DNA of 64,000 nt. Origin: an uncultured Sulfitobacter sp. Its GTDB lineage: Bacteria > Pseudomonadota > Alphaproteobacteria > Rhodobacterales > Rhodobacteraceae. Location of the stretch: contig NZ_CANMQD010000001.1 of the NCBI RefSeq assembly GCF_947499945.1, positions 1,488,001 to 1,552,000 on the forward strand, given 5' to 3'. This document shows positions 28,825-38,320 of the stretch, piece after piece. The first letter of the stretch is position 1. Each line of letters starts with the position of its first letter. The position numbers were made by a program, and so were the translations under genes. The notes below the pieces were generated by a model. That model had not been told where the DNA came from, ran no database searches, and worked only from the letters and a program-made list of their open reading frames with translations.

Positions 28825-30657
28825 CTATTCAGCAGCCTTCAGGTCAAGAAAGCCACCCGACTGGCGCTCCCAATAGCCCGCGTAGAGACCTTTAAGCGCG
28901 AGCAGCTCATCGTGGGAGCCTGCCTCAGCAATCCGACCTGCGTCCAGAACTACGATTCTGTCCATCTTCCGCAAGGTGGACAGCCGGTGCGCGATTGCCA
29001 TGACGGTCTTACCTTCCATCACACGCTCCAACGCAGACTGGATAGACGCCTCTACCTCACTATCAAGCGCACTTGTCGCCTCGTCCAATACTAGAATCGG
29101 TGCATCTTTTATGATCGCTCGGGCAAGTGCGATGCGCTGGCGTTGCCCCCCTGACAGTTTCACGCCGCGCTCCCCCAAATGGGCGTCATATCCCGTGCGC
29201 CCTTTGTGATCCTCAAGCTGAAGGATGAAGTCATGGGCTTCTGCCTGTTTCGCGGCCGCTATCATCTCATCGTCTGAGGCATCGGGTCGGCCGTACATGA
29301 TATTTTCCCGTGCGGAGCGGTTGAACATCGCCGTTTCCTGCGTGACCATCGCGATAGAACGTCGCAAGCTTTCTTGAGTAACGTCAGTGATATCCTGACC
29401 ATCAATCAGAATTCGTCCCTTTTCCGCTTCATAGAGCCTAAGCATGAGCGCCACCAAGGTCGACTTACCCGCACCAGAAGCCCCCACAACACCCAGCTTT
29501 TCACCGGCACGAATGGTCAGATCAATCTGTTCGATTCCGCCAGTTTCACGGCCATAGGCAAATTGAACGCCGTCAAAATGGACCTCTCCACCTGCAGCAA
29601 CGAGACCCTCGGCATCTATTGCATCTTCGAGCCGTGTGCGCGGTGTGAGGGTGCGCATACCATCCTCAATCTCGCCGATGTTCGAGTATATCGCCATCAT
29701 CGTAAAGCTAACCCAGCCCGTCATTTGTGCAATGCGGATCGAAATCGCTCCCGCAGCAGCAATGTCACCCGCGCTTGCCATATTGCGCTGCCACAAAAAC
29801 ACGGTCGCGCCGATCAGCAATACGGGCAGAATCCCCGCAAGACTCATCAACGAAAAACGAAAGCCAGCCGCGAGCCAACCGTAGTCCAAAGACCGTTTTC
29901 GGAAACTTTGCATTGCATCCAACGCGGCACGGTCCTCGTGGTCATCATGGGCAAAAAGTTTGACCGTTTTGATATTGGTAATTGTGTCCACAACCTGACC
30001 CGACACCAAAGAGCGCGCACCTGCGCGCGCTGCTGAGCGGACCCTGATGCGCGGCAAGAACCACTTGATCAGCGCGAAGTAGAAGAACAACCAAACCGCC
30101 AAGCCAAAAGCAACCCAACCGTTAATCGCCGTGAGCAACAGGACAGACCCAACAAGGGATGCCAGCGCAAAGGCCACCACATTGATCATCTCGGCAGCGA
30201 CATCTGTGACAGCCCGCGCGGTCTGCATTTGCTTTTGCGCAATGCGGCCTGCAAAATCGTCATCAAAAAAGCTTACGTTCTGGCCCAAGGACCAGCGATG
30301 CAAACGCGACAGCACCAGCGGGTTCAGGTTTGGCTGAACAATGATCGCATTCGATCCAGCAGATAGACCAAATAAAACAGGCCGCGCGATGAGGAAAAAC
30401 GCGATTGAGATAGTGATGACAGCCGTGTTGCGGCCATCAAAAAATGCCTCTGGCCCGCTCGCAACCGTGGCGTCAATCACCCAACCAAGGATGAGCGCTG
30501 TTCCAGCCTCTAATGCGCCAGCGATCGCAGAAAATGCCGCGGCCAACCAAAGCGCGGGCCATGCACCTGACAAGCACCAGCGCATAAAAGCCCCCAGTTC
30601 CTGCGGCGGCGGTCCGTCGGCGGGGCGGAATGCGTTGATCCAGTTTCCAATGTTCAC
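28825..30657 (-). CDS. ABC exporter, fused permease-ATPase (second of pair)
   Basis: The 610-residue protein has six predicted membrane helices in the first half and a C-terminal ATPase with GASGAGKST (Walker A), LSGGQRQR (signature), ILVLDEATSALDSE (Walker B with catalytic Glu) and AIAHRLSTL (H-loop). This is a type IV ABC half-transporter (MsbA-like), exporting lipids, peptides or drugs. The substrate is unknown. The start overlaps the end of a similar 613-residue gene by four bases, so the two could form a heterodimer. Confidence 0.94.
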   Translation of the reverse strand: MNIGNWINAFRPADGPPPQELGAFMRWCLSGAWPALWLAAAFSAIAGALEAGTALILGWVIDATVASGPEAFFDGRNTAVITISIAFFLIARPVLFGLSAGSNAIIVQPNLNPLVLSRLHRWSLGQNVSFFDDDFAGRIAQKQMQTARAVTDVAAEMINVVAFALASLVGSVLLLTAINGWVAFGLAVWLFFYFALIKWFLPRIRVRSAARAGARSLVSGQVVDTITNIKTVKLFAHDDHEDRAALDAMQSFRKRSLDYGWLAAGFRFSLMSLAGILPVLLIGATVFLWQRNMASAGDIAAAGAISIRIAQMTGWVSFTMMAIYSNIGEIEDGMRTLTPRTRLEDAIDAEGLVAAGGEVHFDGVQFAYGRETGGIEQIDLTIRAGEKLGVVGASGAGKSTLVALMLRLYEAEKGRILIDGQDITDVTQESLRRSIAMVTQETAMFNRSARENIMYGRPDASDDEMIAAAKQAEAHDFILQLEDHKGRTGYDAHLGERGVKLSGGQRQRIALARAIIKDAPILVLDEATSALDSEVEASIQSALERVMEGKTVMAIAHRLSTLRKMDRIVVLDAGRIAEAGSHDELLALKGLYAGYWERQSGGFLDLKAAE

Positions 30658-32495
30658 GTGTTGTCGTCTTCCGTCTTCAGAAAGCCACCCGATTGGCGGA
30701 CCCAGAATTTTGCATATAGCCCACCTGCCGCCAAAAGCCCGTCGTGGTTGCCATCCTCTACAATGCGGCCCTCATCCAAAACCAGAATGCGGTCCATCTC
30801 GGCGATGGTGGACAAGCGGTGCGCAATGGCGATCACAGTCTTACCCTCCATCATACCATAAAGCGTGCTTTGGATCGCTGCTTCAACTTCGCTATCAAGA
30901 GCGCTGGTCGCTTCGTCCAATAGTAGAATTGGCGCGTCTTTCAAAATGACACGCGCAAGGGTTACGCGCTGGCGTTGACCGCCTGACAGCTTTACGCCCC
31001 GTTCCCCAACACGGCTGGCATATCCCATGCGTCCTTCAGGGTCTTGAAGCTCCCCGATGAAATCATGCGCTTCCGCTTGTCGCGCCGCTTCCATTGCCTC
31101 CGCCTCGGTTGCATCAGGGCGGCCATAGCGGATGTTCTCCATAACCGAACGATGGAGCAATGCGCTGTCTTGTTGCACCATGCCGATCTGGCGGCGAAGG
31201 CTGTCCTGAGTCACGGCTGTAATATCTTGGCCATCGATCTTAATCTGGCCCACTTCTGCATCATAAAACCGTAAAAGAAGCTTAAGTAGGGTCGATTTTC
31301 CAGCACCTGAACGCCCGATAAGCCCGACCTTTTGTCCCGGTTCAATCACTAGATCGATTGCGTTCAATCCACCTGATGAGCGCCCGTAGTGATGGCTCAA
31401 CCCAGTCATCTCGATCCGCCCATCGCTAAGCTGGAGCGGCTTTGCATCAGGGGCATCCACAAGCGTAATTGGCTGGGCAATTGTCTCCATCCCTTCGGCA
31501 ACAACGCCAAGCTGTCGAAAGAATGCAGAGAGCGCCCACATGATCCACGCTGTCATTGAATTGAGCCGCAGCGTCAGCGTGGCGGCGGCAGCAACTGTAC
31601 CCACACTGGCATCGCCTTGCACCCAAAGCGCAAGGGCCCAGCCAACAACACCGACGATCAAAAGACCATTGAGCAAGACAAGAGAGAAATCCATTTTTGT
31701 AAAAATGCGCTGCTCAATCTGAAACGTTCGACGAGCTTCTTCAATCGCCTCTTTGGCATATTCCTCTTCACGGTCATGATGCGCGAACATCTTGACCGAA
31801 TGGATATTGGTATAGGCATCAACCACCCGCCCCGTAACGGCAGAACGTGCATCGGATGCAGCCTTTGACGCGGGACCAATCCGCCGTATCGCCCAGCGCG
31901 ACAGCAGCACATACAAGGCGAACCAGATCACCAATGGCAGCAGCAGACGCAGATCGGCATTGGTCAATAAAATTGCCGCACCAATAAGATACGCCAACGA
32001 AAAGGAGATCGCATCAAAGGCTTGGAACACAACCTCGCCCGCCGCGGGCGGGGTCTGCATGATGCGGTTGGCGATACGGCCCGCAAAGTCATTCTCGAAC
32101 CAGCCCACAGATTGCCGCAAAACCTGACGGTGCGCACGCCAACGGATCAATGTGCCAAAGTTCGGCATGATCGCATTATTGATCAACGCCACATCAAAAG
32201 CCTGAAAGATTGGCCGCAAGAATACGATAAACAGTGCGACGATGATCAACTCGGTGCCATGCTGTGCCCACATTTTTTCGGGCCCTTGCTCCAGAACGTC
32301 GACAATGCGCCCCATATAATAGATCAGGCCAACCTCGATCGCGGCGACGACAATTGACATAAATGCTGTCAGCGCAAAAATCTTTTTGAACGGCTGACTG
32401 TATCCCATGAAGAATGACCACAAATCCTGTGGCGGACGATCTTCCTTTTCATACTCAACGTAGGGGTTCACCAGATTTTCAAAGAATCGAAACAT
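30654..32495 (-). CDS. ABC exporter, fused permease-ATPase (first of pair)
   Basis: The 613-residue half-transporter shows six membrane segments followed by the ATPase domain with GRSGAGKST, LSGGQRQR, ILLLDEATSALDSE and AIAHRLSTI. It shares the layout of the next gene, including MQT(P/A) and FFDD/FENDFAGRIA in the cytoplasmic loops. Both nucleotide sites look intact on this protein, so the dimer need not be asymmetric. cca ends 38 bases before it in the same direction. Confidence 0.94.
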   Translation of the reverse strand: MFRFFENLVNPYVEYEKEDRPPQDLWSFFMGYSQPFKKIFALTAFMSIVVAAIEVGLIYYMGRIVDVLEQGPEKMWAQHGTELIIVALFIVFLRPIFQAFDVALINNAIMPNFGTLIRWRAHRQVLRQSVGWFENDFAGRIANRIMQTPPAAGEVVFQAFDAISFSLAYLIGAAILLTNADLRLLLPLVIWFALYVLLSRWAIRRIGPASKAASDARSAVTGRVVDAYTNIHSVKMFAHHDREEEYAKEAIEEARRTFQIEQRIFTKMDFSLVLLNGLLIVGVVGWALALWVQGDASVGTVAAAATLTLRLNSMTAWIMWALSAFFRQLGVVAEGMETIAQPITLVDAPDAKPLQLSDGRIEMTGLSHHYGRSSGGLNAIDLVIEPGQKVGLIGRSGAGKSTLLKLLLRFYDAEVGQIKIDGQDITAVTQDSLRRQIGMVQQDSALLHRSVMENIRYGRPDATEAEAMEAARQAEAHDFIGELQDPEGRMGYASRVGERGVKLSGGQRQRVTLARVILKDAPILLLDEATSALDSEVEAAIQSTLYGMMEGKTVIAIAHRLSTIAEMDRILVLDEGRIVEDGNHDGLLAAGGLYAKFWVRQSGGFLKTEDDNT

Positions 32496-32533
32496 GCGCG
32501 TAGCCTTAAATAAGTGGGTCGTACGACGCTGTG

Positions 32534-33718
32534 TTAAGGCGCGGGTAGTGAAAGCAGGTCTTGTTTACTCATTGCGAAACCTGACGCAATCCATGCCGTT
32601 TTCAACTGGGAAAGACGCGAGCCCAATTCGGCACCCTGATACTTTGGGATAAGATCAGCTGCTTTGACCGGAAACTCCTGACGGGCGGCAAATGCCAGCT
32701 GCTCAAGTTGCCCTGCGTCAGGCAGCGTCTCTCCGATTGCACAGCGGATCAGGTAGGCTTGGACAGCTATATCTTCGCCATATTCAAACGCAACCGCCGC
32801 AAGAGATACTTCCTCAAACGCGGCGACCTTTATAGCGTCATACATCCGCTGGTCTACCTTACTCAGGCGTAGCTGTGTCGGCACACCCTCCCCGCCCAAC
32901 GCGACCAACCGCCCAATCCAATTCGGTGCGATGCTTGCCATGGTTTCGCTATGGATCATCAACATCACAAAGCGCACATCGGCACCGGGCAAAATGGTCC
33001 CTAAAACGCCTGTTTGGGACATAGAGGCCAGTGCAGTAGAAGGATTAGGAGCGCTCAAAAGCTTGCTCAGCTCGGCGCCAATACGTTCTGCTGAAAGCGT
33101 CTCTAATCCGTCCAAATTTCCTGAAATTGCGGCAAGAGCATCGGCATCCATGCCACGTGAGGTATCCCCGTACCACGCATGAAAGCGGAAGTACCGCAGA
33201 GTCCGAAGATAATCCTCGCGAATACGCTGATCGGCATCCTCAATAAACCTGACACGCCGCGCACGTAAATCGTCAAGTCCGCCAAGTGGATCAAGAACGT
33301 TGCCATCTGAATCGGCATAAAGCGCGTTCATGGTAAAATCCCGACGTCTGGCATCGTCGGTAATGTCATTGGAAAATGCCACAACAGCGCGGCGGCCATC
33401 GGTCTCTACATCACGACGAAAGGTGGTCACTTCGTAACCGGTTCCACTTGATACGACCGTAATCGTGCCGTGATCAATTCCAGTGGGGACGGGTTTGAGT
33501 CCAGCCGCCTTGGTAAGGGCCGTGACCTGCTGTGGTGTTGCGTTGGTCGACATATCGACATCACTGACCGGAGCGCCCAAAAGCGCGTTGCGCACACAAC
33601 CGCCAACGTAAAAAATTTGATGGCCACCACTGACAATCGCATCACAAACAGCCTGCGCAGATGGAGCGCTAAGCCATGGTGCATCTGCAGATGCTATTTT
33701 TGAATAATCTCGGTCCAT
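32534..33718 (-). CDS. cca: CCA tRNA nucleotidyltransferase / poly(A) polymerase family
   Basis: This enzyme adds or repairs the CCA end of tRNA. The 394-residue product has the class II nucleotidyltransferase head: IFYVGGCVRNALLGAPVSDVDM with the two metal-binding Asp, then RRDFTMNALYAD and the linker RIREDYLRTLRYFRFHAWYG, typical of bacterial CCA enzymes. I start at MDRDYSKIA, whose codon lies inside the end of the upstream Nudix gene (25-base overlap). The frame runs 28 codons further up but has no better start. It lies in a compact run hslO-nudix-cca-ABC-ABC. Confidence 0.93.
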   Translation of the reverse strand: MDRDYSKIASADAPWLSAPSAQAVCDAIVSGGHQIFYVGGCVRNALLGAPVSDVDMSTNATPQQVTALTKAAGLKPVPTGIDHGTITVVSSGTGYEVTTFRRDVETDGRRAVVAFSNDITDDARRRDFTMNALYADSDGNVLDPLGGLDDLRARRVRFIEDADQRIREDYLRTLRYFRFHAWYGDTSRGMDADALAAISGNLDGLETLSAERIGAELSKLLSAPNPSTALASMSQTGVLGTILPGADVRFVMLMIHSETMASIAPNWIGRLVALGGEGVPTQLRLSKVDQRMYDAIKVAAFEEVSLAAVAFEYGEDIAVQAYLIRCAIGETLPDAGQLEQLAFAARQEFPVKAADLIPKYQGAELGSRLSQLKTAWIASGFAMSKQDLLSLPAP

Positions 33719-34290
33719 GCCCGCAGCATACGCGCAGTCGCGCCCCAGATGTAATAGGGGCCGTAAGGGACTACAAAATAGTGGCGCATCTGCCCACGCC
33801 AACGCCGTGACTGGATGATATAATTGTCAGGGTTTAACACGTGATCAAGCGGCACAGAAAAGACTTCGTCTACTTCGCCCGGCTCTGGTACAATCGAAAA
33901 CGGCTTGTGCACAAATCCTATGACGGGGGTCACTTGGAAACTTGTGACAGTCTCATGCGGGGGCAAAGCCCCGAGTATCTCCACACAGTCAGGCGGCAGG
34001 CCGATCTCCTCATGCGCCTCACGCAAGGCTGCGGCGATGACATCGAAATCCCCCTCGTCCTGCTTGCCACCAGGAAACGCAATCTGACCTGGATGATGTT
34101 TGAGCGCAGCCGAACGTTTGGTCAGTAATAAAGAGAGCCCCTGATCCGTTTCTATGATAGGCGCAAGCACTCCGGCGGGACGTAGTGTTCGCTCTGCTGG
34201 CAGGACGGTATCTGGATTTAAATCAAAGTCGGACGACCCAACGCCCGTTTGCGCCAACGCCGTCCGAAAATGATCAAGGGTGCTACGCAT
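33694..34290 (-). CDS. Nudix hydrolase, coenzyme A pyrophosphatase-like
   Basis: The product (198 residues from the ATG used) has the NuCoA box LLTKRSAALKHHPGQIAFPGGK just ahead of the Nudix box GGKQDEGDFDVIAAALREAHEEIGL, as in NUDT7/YeaB (NudL)-type CoA diphosphatases. These cut CoA or acyl-CoA. The start overlaps the hslO stop by eight bases, after GAGAAG; a start four codons earlier is possible. Confidence 0.9.
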   Translation of the reverse strand: MRSTLDHFRTALAQTGVGSSDFDLNPDTVLPAERTLRPAGVLAPIIETDQGLSLLLTKRSAALKHHPGQIAFPGGKQDEGDFDVIAAALREAHEEIGLPPDCVEILGALPPHETVTSFQVTPVIGFVHKPFSIVPEPGEVDEVFSVPLDHVLNPDNYIIQSRRWRGQMRHYFVVPYGPYYIWGATARMLRAWTEIIQK

Positions 34291-35263
34291 TCTTCTCAGC
34301 ATCGAAACCCACAGTTAAGGGATCAATGTCATAGTGCGCGCCACAGAACTGACAGTCCGCAGTCACGCGCCCCTCATCTGTTGTCATCGTAGAAATATCC
34401 TTGGCCGAATAGATTGACAGGCTTTGCCGCACGCGATCTTCGGAACAAGAGCAACCAAAATGCACGCGCTGCTTGTCAAAGACGCGGGGGCGCTCCTCAT
34501 GGAACAAACGCAACAAAACATCGGACGGCTCTAGGGTTGGCCCGATTAGTTCGAGATCGTCCACCGTATCAAGCAGAATGTTCACACGGTTCCAGTTTTC
34601 CTTTTCGTCATCCTCAAGCAGATCAATCGGCTGCATGATTTCACCAGAACCCTCCGACTGGGCGGCAAAGGGCGATGCCTTTGGCATATGTTGCAACATC
34701 ACGCCACCTGCACGCCAATGCTCGGATGTATCAGCAGTGGTTGATCTGCCAAAGCTTAGCTCAAATCGCGTCGGTAGCTGCTCGGACTGGGCAAAGTATC
34801 CTTCAGCAGATTTTGACAGGCTCTCAGGCGACAGCGGTGCGATGCCCTGGTAGGGTGTGGTACCCTTTCCCTGATCAATCATTACAGCAAAATACCCTTT
34901 GCCGACCTGCTCGATCGGAGCGCCATCGGTGAGGCGATTCGCGTCATAACTGGCGTAGGCACGAATGCGGGCAGGTGCGCCTTCTTCGCTGGGACCATAA
35001 TAATCTGTTGCAATCATCCGGACAGGACCGTCCGATTGTACTTGTAACTGTAACTTCCAGCGCAACTTCATCGTCTGACCGATCAATGCGGTAAGCAATG
35101 CCATTTCGGCCACAAGCGCCTCAACGACCGGCGGATAGTTATGCTGCTCCAAAATACCCGCCAATGCAGTATCAAGCCGTGCAATGCGCCCGCGCATGTC
35201 GGAGTTGTCAAGTTGGAAAGGCAGAACCGTATCGTCCCACCCGCTGTTGTTTGCGTCTGTCAT
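34283..35263 (-). CDS. hslO: Redox-regulated chaperone Hsp33
   Basis: Hsp33 is a holdase turned on by oxidation: four C-terminal cysteines release zinc and form disulfides. The 326-residue product shows these as CSC in VHFGCSCSED and CQFC in ADCQFCGAHYDI, together with the N-terminal core (LDNSDMRGRIARLDTALAGIL). AAGGATAG precedes the ATG. It begins a leftward run of nudix, cca and ABC genes. Confidence 0.94.
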   Translation of the reverse strand: MTDANNSGWDDTVLPFQLDNSDMRGRIARLDTALAGILEQHNYPPVVEALVAEMALLTALIGQTMKLRWKLQLQVQSDGPVRMIATDYYGPSEEGAPARIRAYASYDANRLTDGAPIEQVGKGYFAVMIDQGKGTTPYQGIAPLSPESLSKSAEGYFAQSEQLPTRFELSFGRSTTADTSEHWRAGGVMLQHMPKASPFAAQSEGSGEIMQPIDLLEDDEKENWNRVNILLDTVDDLELIGPTLEPSDVLLRLFHEERPRVFDKQRVHFGCSCSEDRVRQSLSIYSAKDISTMTTDEGRVTADCQFCGAHYDIDPLTVGFDAEKNA

Positions 35264-35343
35264 TTTCGTCTATCCTTACCGCGAAGCACTTGGCATACCG
35301 CTTCTATGTAGGGCCGACAAGCCGCGACAAAAAGGGGGCTGTA

Positions 35344-35790
35344 ATGATCAGACGTGTTGGAGAGACCCCAAAGCCGGGCCAGACTTACAAATTGCGTGCG
35401 GGGGCCTATGCTATTTTGCCTCTCAAACGGCGATTTTTGCTCACCGCCAGTATGCTTGAACCGATTGAGTTCCAGCTTCCCGGTGGCGGGATTGATCCGG
35501 GAGAAAGCCCCTTGCAAACGCTTTACCGTGAGGTGCGGGAAGAAATCGGTTGGTCCATTAGTCAGCCCCGCCGCCTTGGTGCTTTTCGCAGATTTGTGTT
35601 CATGCCTGACTATGACATTTGGGCAGAAAAACTGTGCCATGTTTACGTGGCGCGACCTATACGCCAGATCCATCCCCCTACAGAGCCAAACCATGAAACA
35701 CTGATCCTTGATGCTGATGACGCAATTGCATCGTTGGGCAATGAAGGAGACCGCATGTTTATGGCGGCCTATGTCGCCTCTAGGCCCTGA
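35344..35790 (+). CDS. Nudix hydrolase
   Basis: The 148-residue product has a full Nudix box, GGGIDPGESPLQTLYREVREEIGW, near residue 50, and a domain of normal size. Substrate unknown; the general shape fits ADP-ribose/nucleoside-diphosphate-sugar type members. The ATG follows AAAGGGGG, which fixes this start over the longer frame. It is divergent from hslO and overlaps the convergent response regulator by 22 bases at its end. Confidence 0.9.
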   Translation: MIRRVGETPKPGQTYKLRAGAYAILPLKRRFLLTASMLEPIEFQLPGGGIDPGESPLQTLYREVREEIGWSISQPRRLGAFRRFVFMPDYDIWAEKLCHVYVARPIRQIHPPTEPNHETLILDADDAIASLGNEGDRMFMAAYVASRP

Positions 35791-37049
35791 TATTCGAACA
35801 GGATCGCAGAGACATCATCAGGAAAATCCTCACTCCCGTTGAACTCTGTGAGCCGCCATATCATTGCTTCGAGAAATGCTGGACCGTGCGTCGCAGATAG
35901 ATCATTCATCAGGGTGATTAAGCCGTCTTCGTCGAGCATCGTACCGTCTGGTCCTGGACATTCAGTAACTCCATCCGACAAGATCAATATCCGGTCCCCG
36001 CGCGCCAAAGTGAGTTCAAACTTTTCAAAACTCACCCCGGAAAGCAGCCCGACGGGAAAACCGCCCGTGCCGATCAGCTCGATTTCACCTCCTACGCGTT
36101 GGATCGCGGGATGGGGATGACCCGCCTGCGAGAGTATCATTTGACCTGTCTCAAGCTCGACAAAGGCAAGCAGAAGCGTAAAATAATGCTCTGTCTCCAT
36201 TTCATTCAAAACCAGATTATTGAGATCAGCAACAACCTCGTCCGGCGAACGTGGGACGAATTCGCCTTTAGTGTTCTTGTGCAAAGCAACATTTTGGTCC
36301 GGCGCTGCACTCGAAAGGTATCCGGCAAGTCGCGCTGTCATCAGCGCAGAACTGATACCGTGACCAGACACATCAAGGGCGTATAGGCCAACATGTTTTT
36401 GTCCAGCTTCAAAGAATCCGACCAGATCGCCGCCCACGTGCCCTGAAGAGCGCAGCATCAGGGATAAATCCCCAACAGGCAGCGCTCGAAACCGTTCCTT
36501 CACCAAGGATTGTTGAAGCTTTTTCGCTTCTTGCAGATCGCTGTCGATGTTGTCGTACAGCTGTTGTAATTCGCCCAATGTCTCGCTGAGAGCGCGGTTT
36601 GCTTGCACCATGCTCCGCTGCATCTCAATGAGCCGCTCACCCGCCGTTATGCGTGCGCGCAGCTCATTGTTATCGACAGGTTTACTCAGGAAATCATCTG
36701 CGCCGCTGTCCAGTCCACGCGCAACCTCTTCCTTGTCACTTTTTGACGTGAGGAGAATAAAGTAGGTGTACTCGTCGCCGTCTAATGCTCGAAACCGCTG
36801 GCACAGCTCAAGACCAGACATGCCCGGCATCATCCAGTCGCTTAATACAAGGTCAGGCCGATTATCCGCAGCAAGGTCAAGCGCCTCTTCACCACCTTCT
36901 GCTTCCATTACCTCAAATCCCCACTTTTTGAGAGCAATGGTCAGAAGTTTACGCTGCAACTTACTATCATCTACCACTAGCACACGTCGGATCGCCCCAA
37001 CATGAGGCAATGTGGAAAGCGGGATAGGGCGGGTTGGAACTGAGGGCAT
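35769..37049 (-). CDS. Response regulator fused to SpoIIE/PP2C serine phosphatase
   Basis: The 426-residue product has a receiver domain (VLVVDDSKLQRK; phospho-acceptor Asp in LVLSDWMMPGMSG; Thr in ILLTSKS; Lys in FLSKPVD), a coiled-coil linker with leucine heptads (LQQLYDNIDSDLQEAKKLQQSL), and a PP2C-like SpoIIE phosphatase (GGDLVGFFEAG, YALDVSGHGISSALMT, ILSDGVTECPGPDG). Such proteins act in partner-switch control, where phosphorylation of the receiver alters removal of phosphate from an anti-sigma antagonist. No antagonist or anti-sigma gene is next to it. The ATG is MPSVPTR; the frame goes 86 codons further but would enter the divergent HPt gene. Confidence 0.92.
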   Translation of the reverse strand: MPSVPTRPIPLSTLPHVGAIRRVLVVDDSKLQRKLLTIALKKWGFEVMEAEGGEEALDLAADNRPDLVLSDWMMPGMSGLELCQRFRALDGDEYTYFILLTSKSDKEEVARGLDSGADDFLSKPVDNNELRARITAGERLIEMQRSMVQANRALSETLGELQQLYDNIDSDLQEAKKLQQSLVKERFRALPVGDLSLMLRSSGHVGGDLVGFFEAGQKHVGLYALDVSGHGISSALMTARLAGYLSSAAPDQNVALHKNTKGEFVPRSPDEVVADLNNLVLNEMETEHYFTLLLAFVELETGQMILSQAGHPHPAIQRVGGEIELIGTGGFPVGLLSGVSFEKFELTLARGDRILILSDGVTECPGPDGTMLDEDGLITLMNDLSATHGPAFLEAMIWRLTEFNGSEDFPDDVSAILFEYQGLEAT

Positions 37050-37175
37050 AGTACTTTCGCTAATTGGACGTAATGTCACAAATAGCGGCCTCGTCTTAAC
37101 AGGCCGTGAAGCCCCCTCCTCACAAACTTTTAACGAGTTGCCCTTACAGCTTTTCGGGTAATCAGGAGACACAAG

Positions 37176-37508
37176 ATGATCAACTGGACAAGGGTCAAAA
37201 CATTGCGGGATGAGGTTGGAGCGGAGGATTTCGACGACATTGTCGACATTTTCATCGACGAAGTTTCGGAAATGGTCGACCGCTTGCGCAAAGCGCCGAA
37301 AATACAAAATCTAGGCGAGGATTTACATGCTTTAAAAGGCAGCGCACTCAACCTTGGTTTCACAGAGTTTTCGGCCCTATGTCAGACAGGTGAAACACTC
37401 GCAGCCGAAGGCAAAGCAAATGAAATCGACCTACCTCCCATCCTTTCCTGCTTTGATAACAGCAAAGATGCATTTTTTGAGGGTTTGAAGAATCCCGCTC
37501 ATATTTAG
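37176..37508 (+). CDS. Histidine phosphotransfer (HPt) domain protein
   Basis: The 110-residue protein is a single HPt domain: the phosphorylated His lies in DLHALKGSALNLGFTEF (His 53 or so), followed by helices with GETLAAEGKA. HPt proteins carry phosphate between receiver domains. CAGGAG stands eight bases before the ATG. It is divergent from the response-regulator/phosphatase gene (126 bases between starts), an obvious candidate partner. The end overlaps the SDR gene by four bases. Confidence 0.93.
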   Translation: MINWTRVKTLRDEVGAEDFDDIVDIFIDEVSEMVDRLRKAPKIQNLGEDLHALKGSALNLGFTEFSALCQTGETLAAEGKANEIDLPPILSCFDNSKDAFFEGLKNPAHI

Positions 37509-38311
37509 ATCAACTTATAAAAATTCTGGACGCTGATACCACCATACTCGGACATTGCCTTTGCCCGTAGCATTTGCATACCCTTAATCCATCTCGCTGG
37601 ATCAGCCCCCCTGAGCGCATTATATTTCGCTACATCAGGGTGGGGCATGATGACAAAAGTTCCGTCAGCAACACCTTGCCAAACCGATTTGGCCACGTCT
37701 CCCGCAGTCAACAGATTCCCTTGCGCATCGCCATCGCCCAGACCCAAGAGCGGCGTTGCAACGTATTGGGGACAGACAACTGAAACGCCAATTCCATCAT
37801 TTCCATGCGTGATTAAAAGAGATTCGGCAAAGCTGACAGCAGCGTGTTTGGTCGCAGAATACGCCGCATCGCCGATCTGGTTTAGGAGCCCCGCAGCAGA
37901 GGCAACATTCACAAAATGCCCCGATCCTCGTTCAATCATGGCAGGCAACAATGCACGAGCAGCCCAAACATGCGCCATAACATGGACGTTCCAATTTAGC
38001 GTCCAATCCGCATCGGAGGCTGACGCCGCATGAGAGGGATCACCGCGCCCCAATCCAGCATTCGAGACAAATATATCTACGGGTCCATGCGCTTCTTCAG
38101 CATTTTGGATCCCCGCAATGATTTGCGCCTCGTAGGTCACATCACAGGCCACTGCCATGCCGCCAATTTCCTGCGCAAGAGCATTTGCCGCATCAATGTT
38201 GAGATCGGCAATGCAGACCTTACCACCCGCTTCGGCGGCTTGCCGTGCAAGTGCGGCACCGATGCCGCTTGCTCCACCCGTAACAACGATCGACTTGCCC
38301 GAGATATCCAT
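37505..38311 (-). CDS. Short-chain dehydrogenase/reductase
   Basis: The 268-residue Rossmann protein has the cofactor motif VVTGGASGIGAALA (TGxxxGxG), DLNIDAANA suggesting NAD(H), the NAG motif in VSNAGLG, Ser in VNVASAAGLL, and catalytic Tyr-Lys in AAYSATKHAAVS. Substrate is unknown. It starts nine bases after the ilvA stop and is likely co-transcribed with it. Confidence 0.92.
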   Translation of the reverse strand: MDISGKSIVVTGGASGIGAALARQAAEAGGKVCIADLNIDAANALAQEIGGMAVACDVTYEAQIIAGIQNAEEAHGPVDIFVSNAGLGRGDPSHAASASDADWTLNWNVHVMAHVWAARALLPAMIERGSGHFVNVASAAGLLNQIGDAAYSATKHAAVSFAESLLITHGNDGIGVSVVCPQYVATPLLGLGDGDAQGNLLTAGDVAKSVWQGVADGTFVIMPHPDVAKYNALRGADPARWIKGMQMLRAKAMSEYGGISVQNFYKLI

Positions 38312-38320
38312 AGCGCTCTC

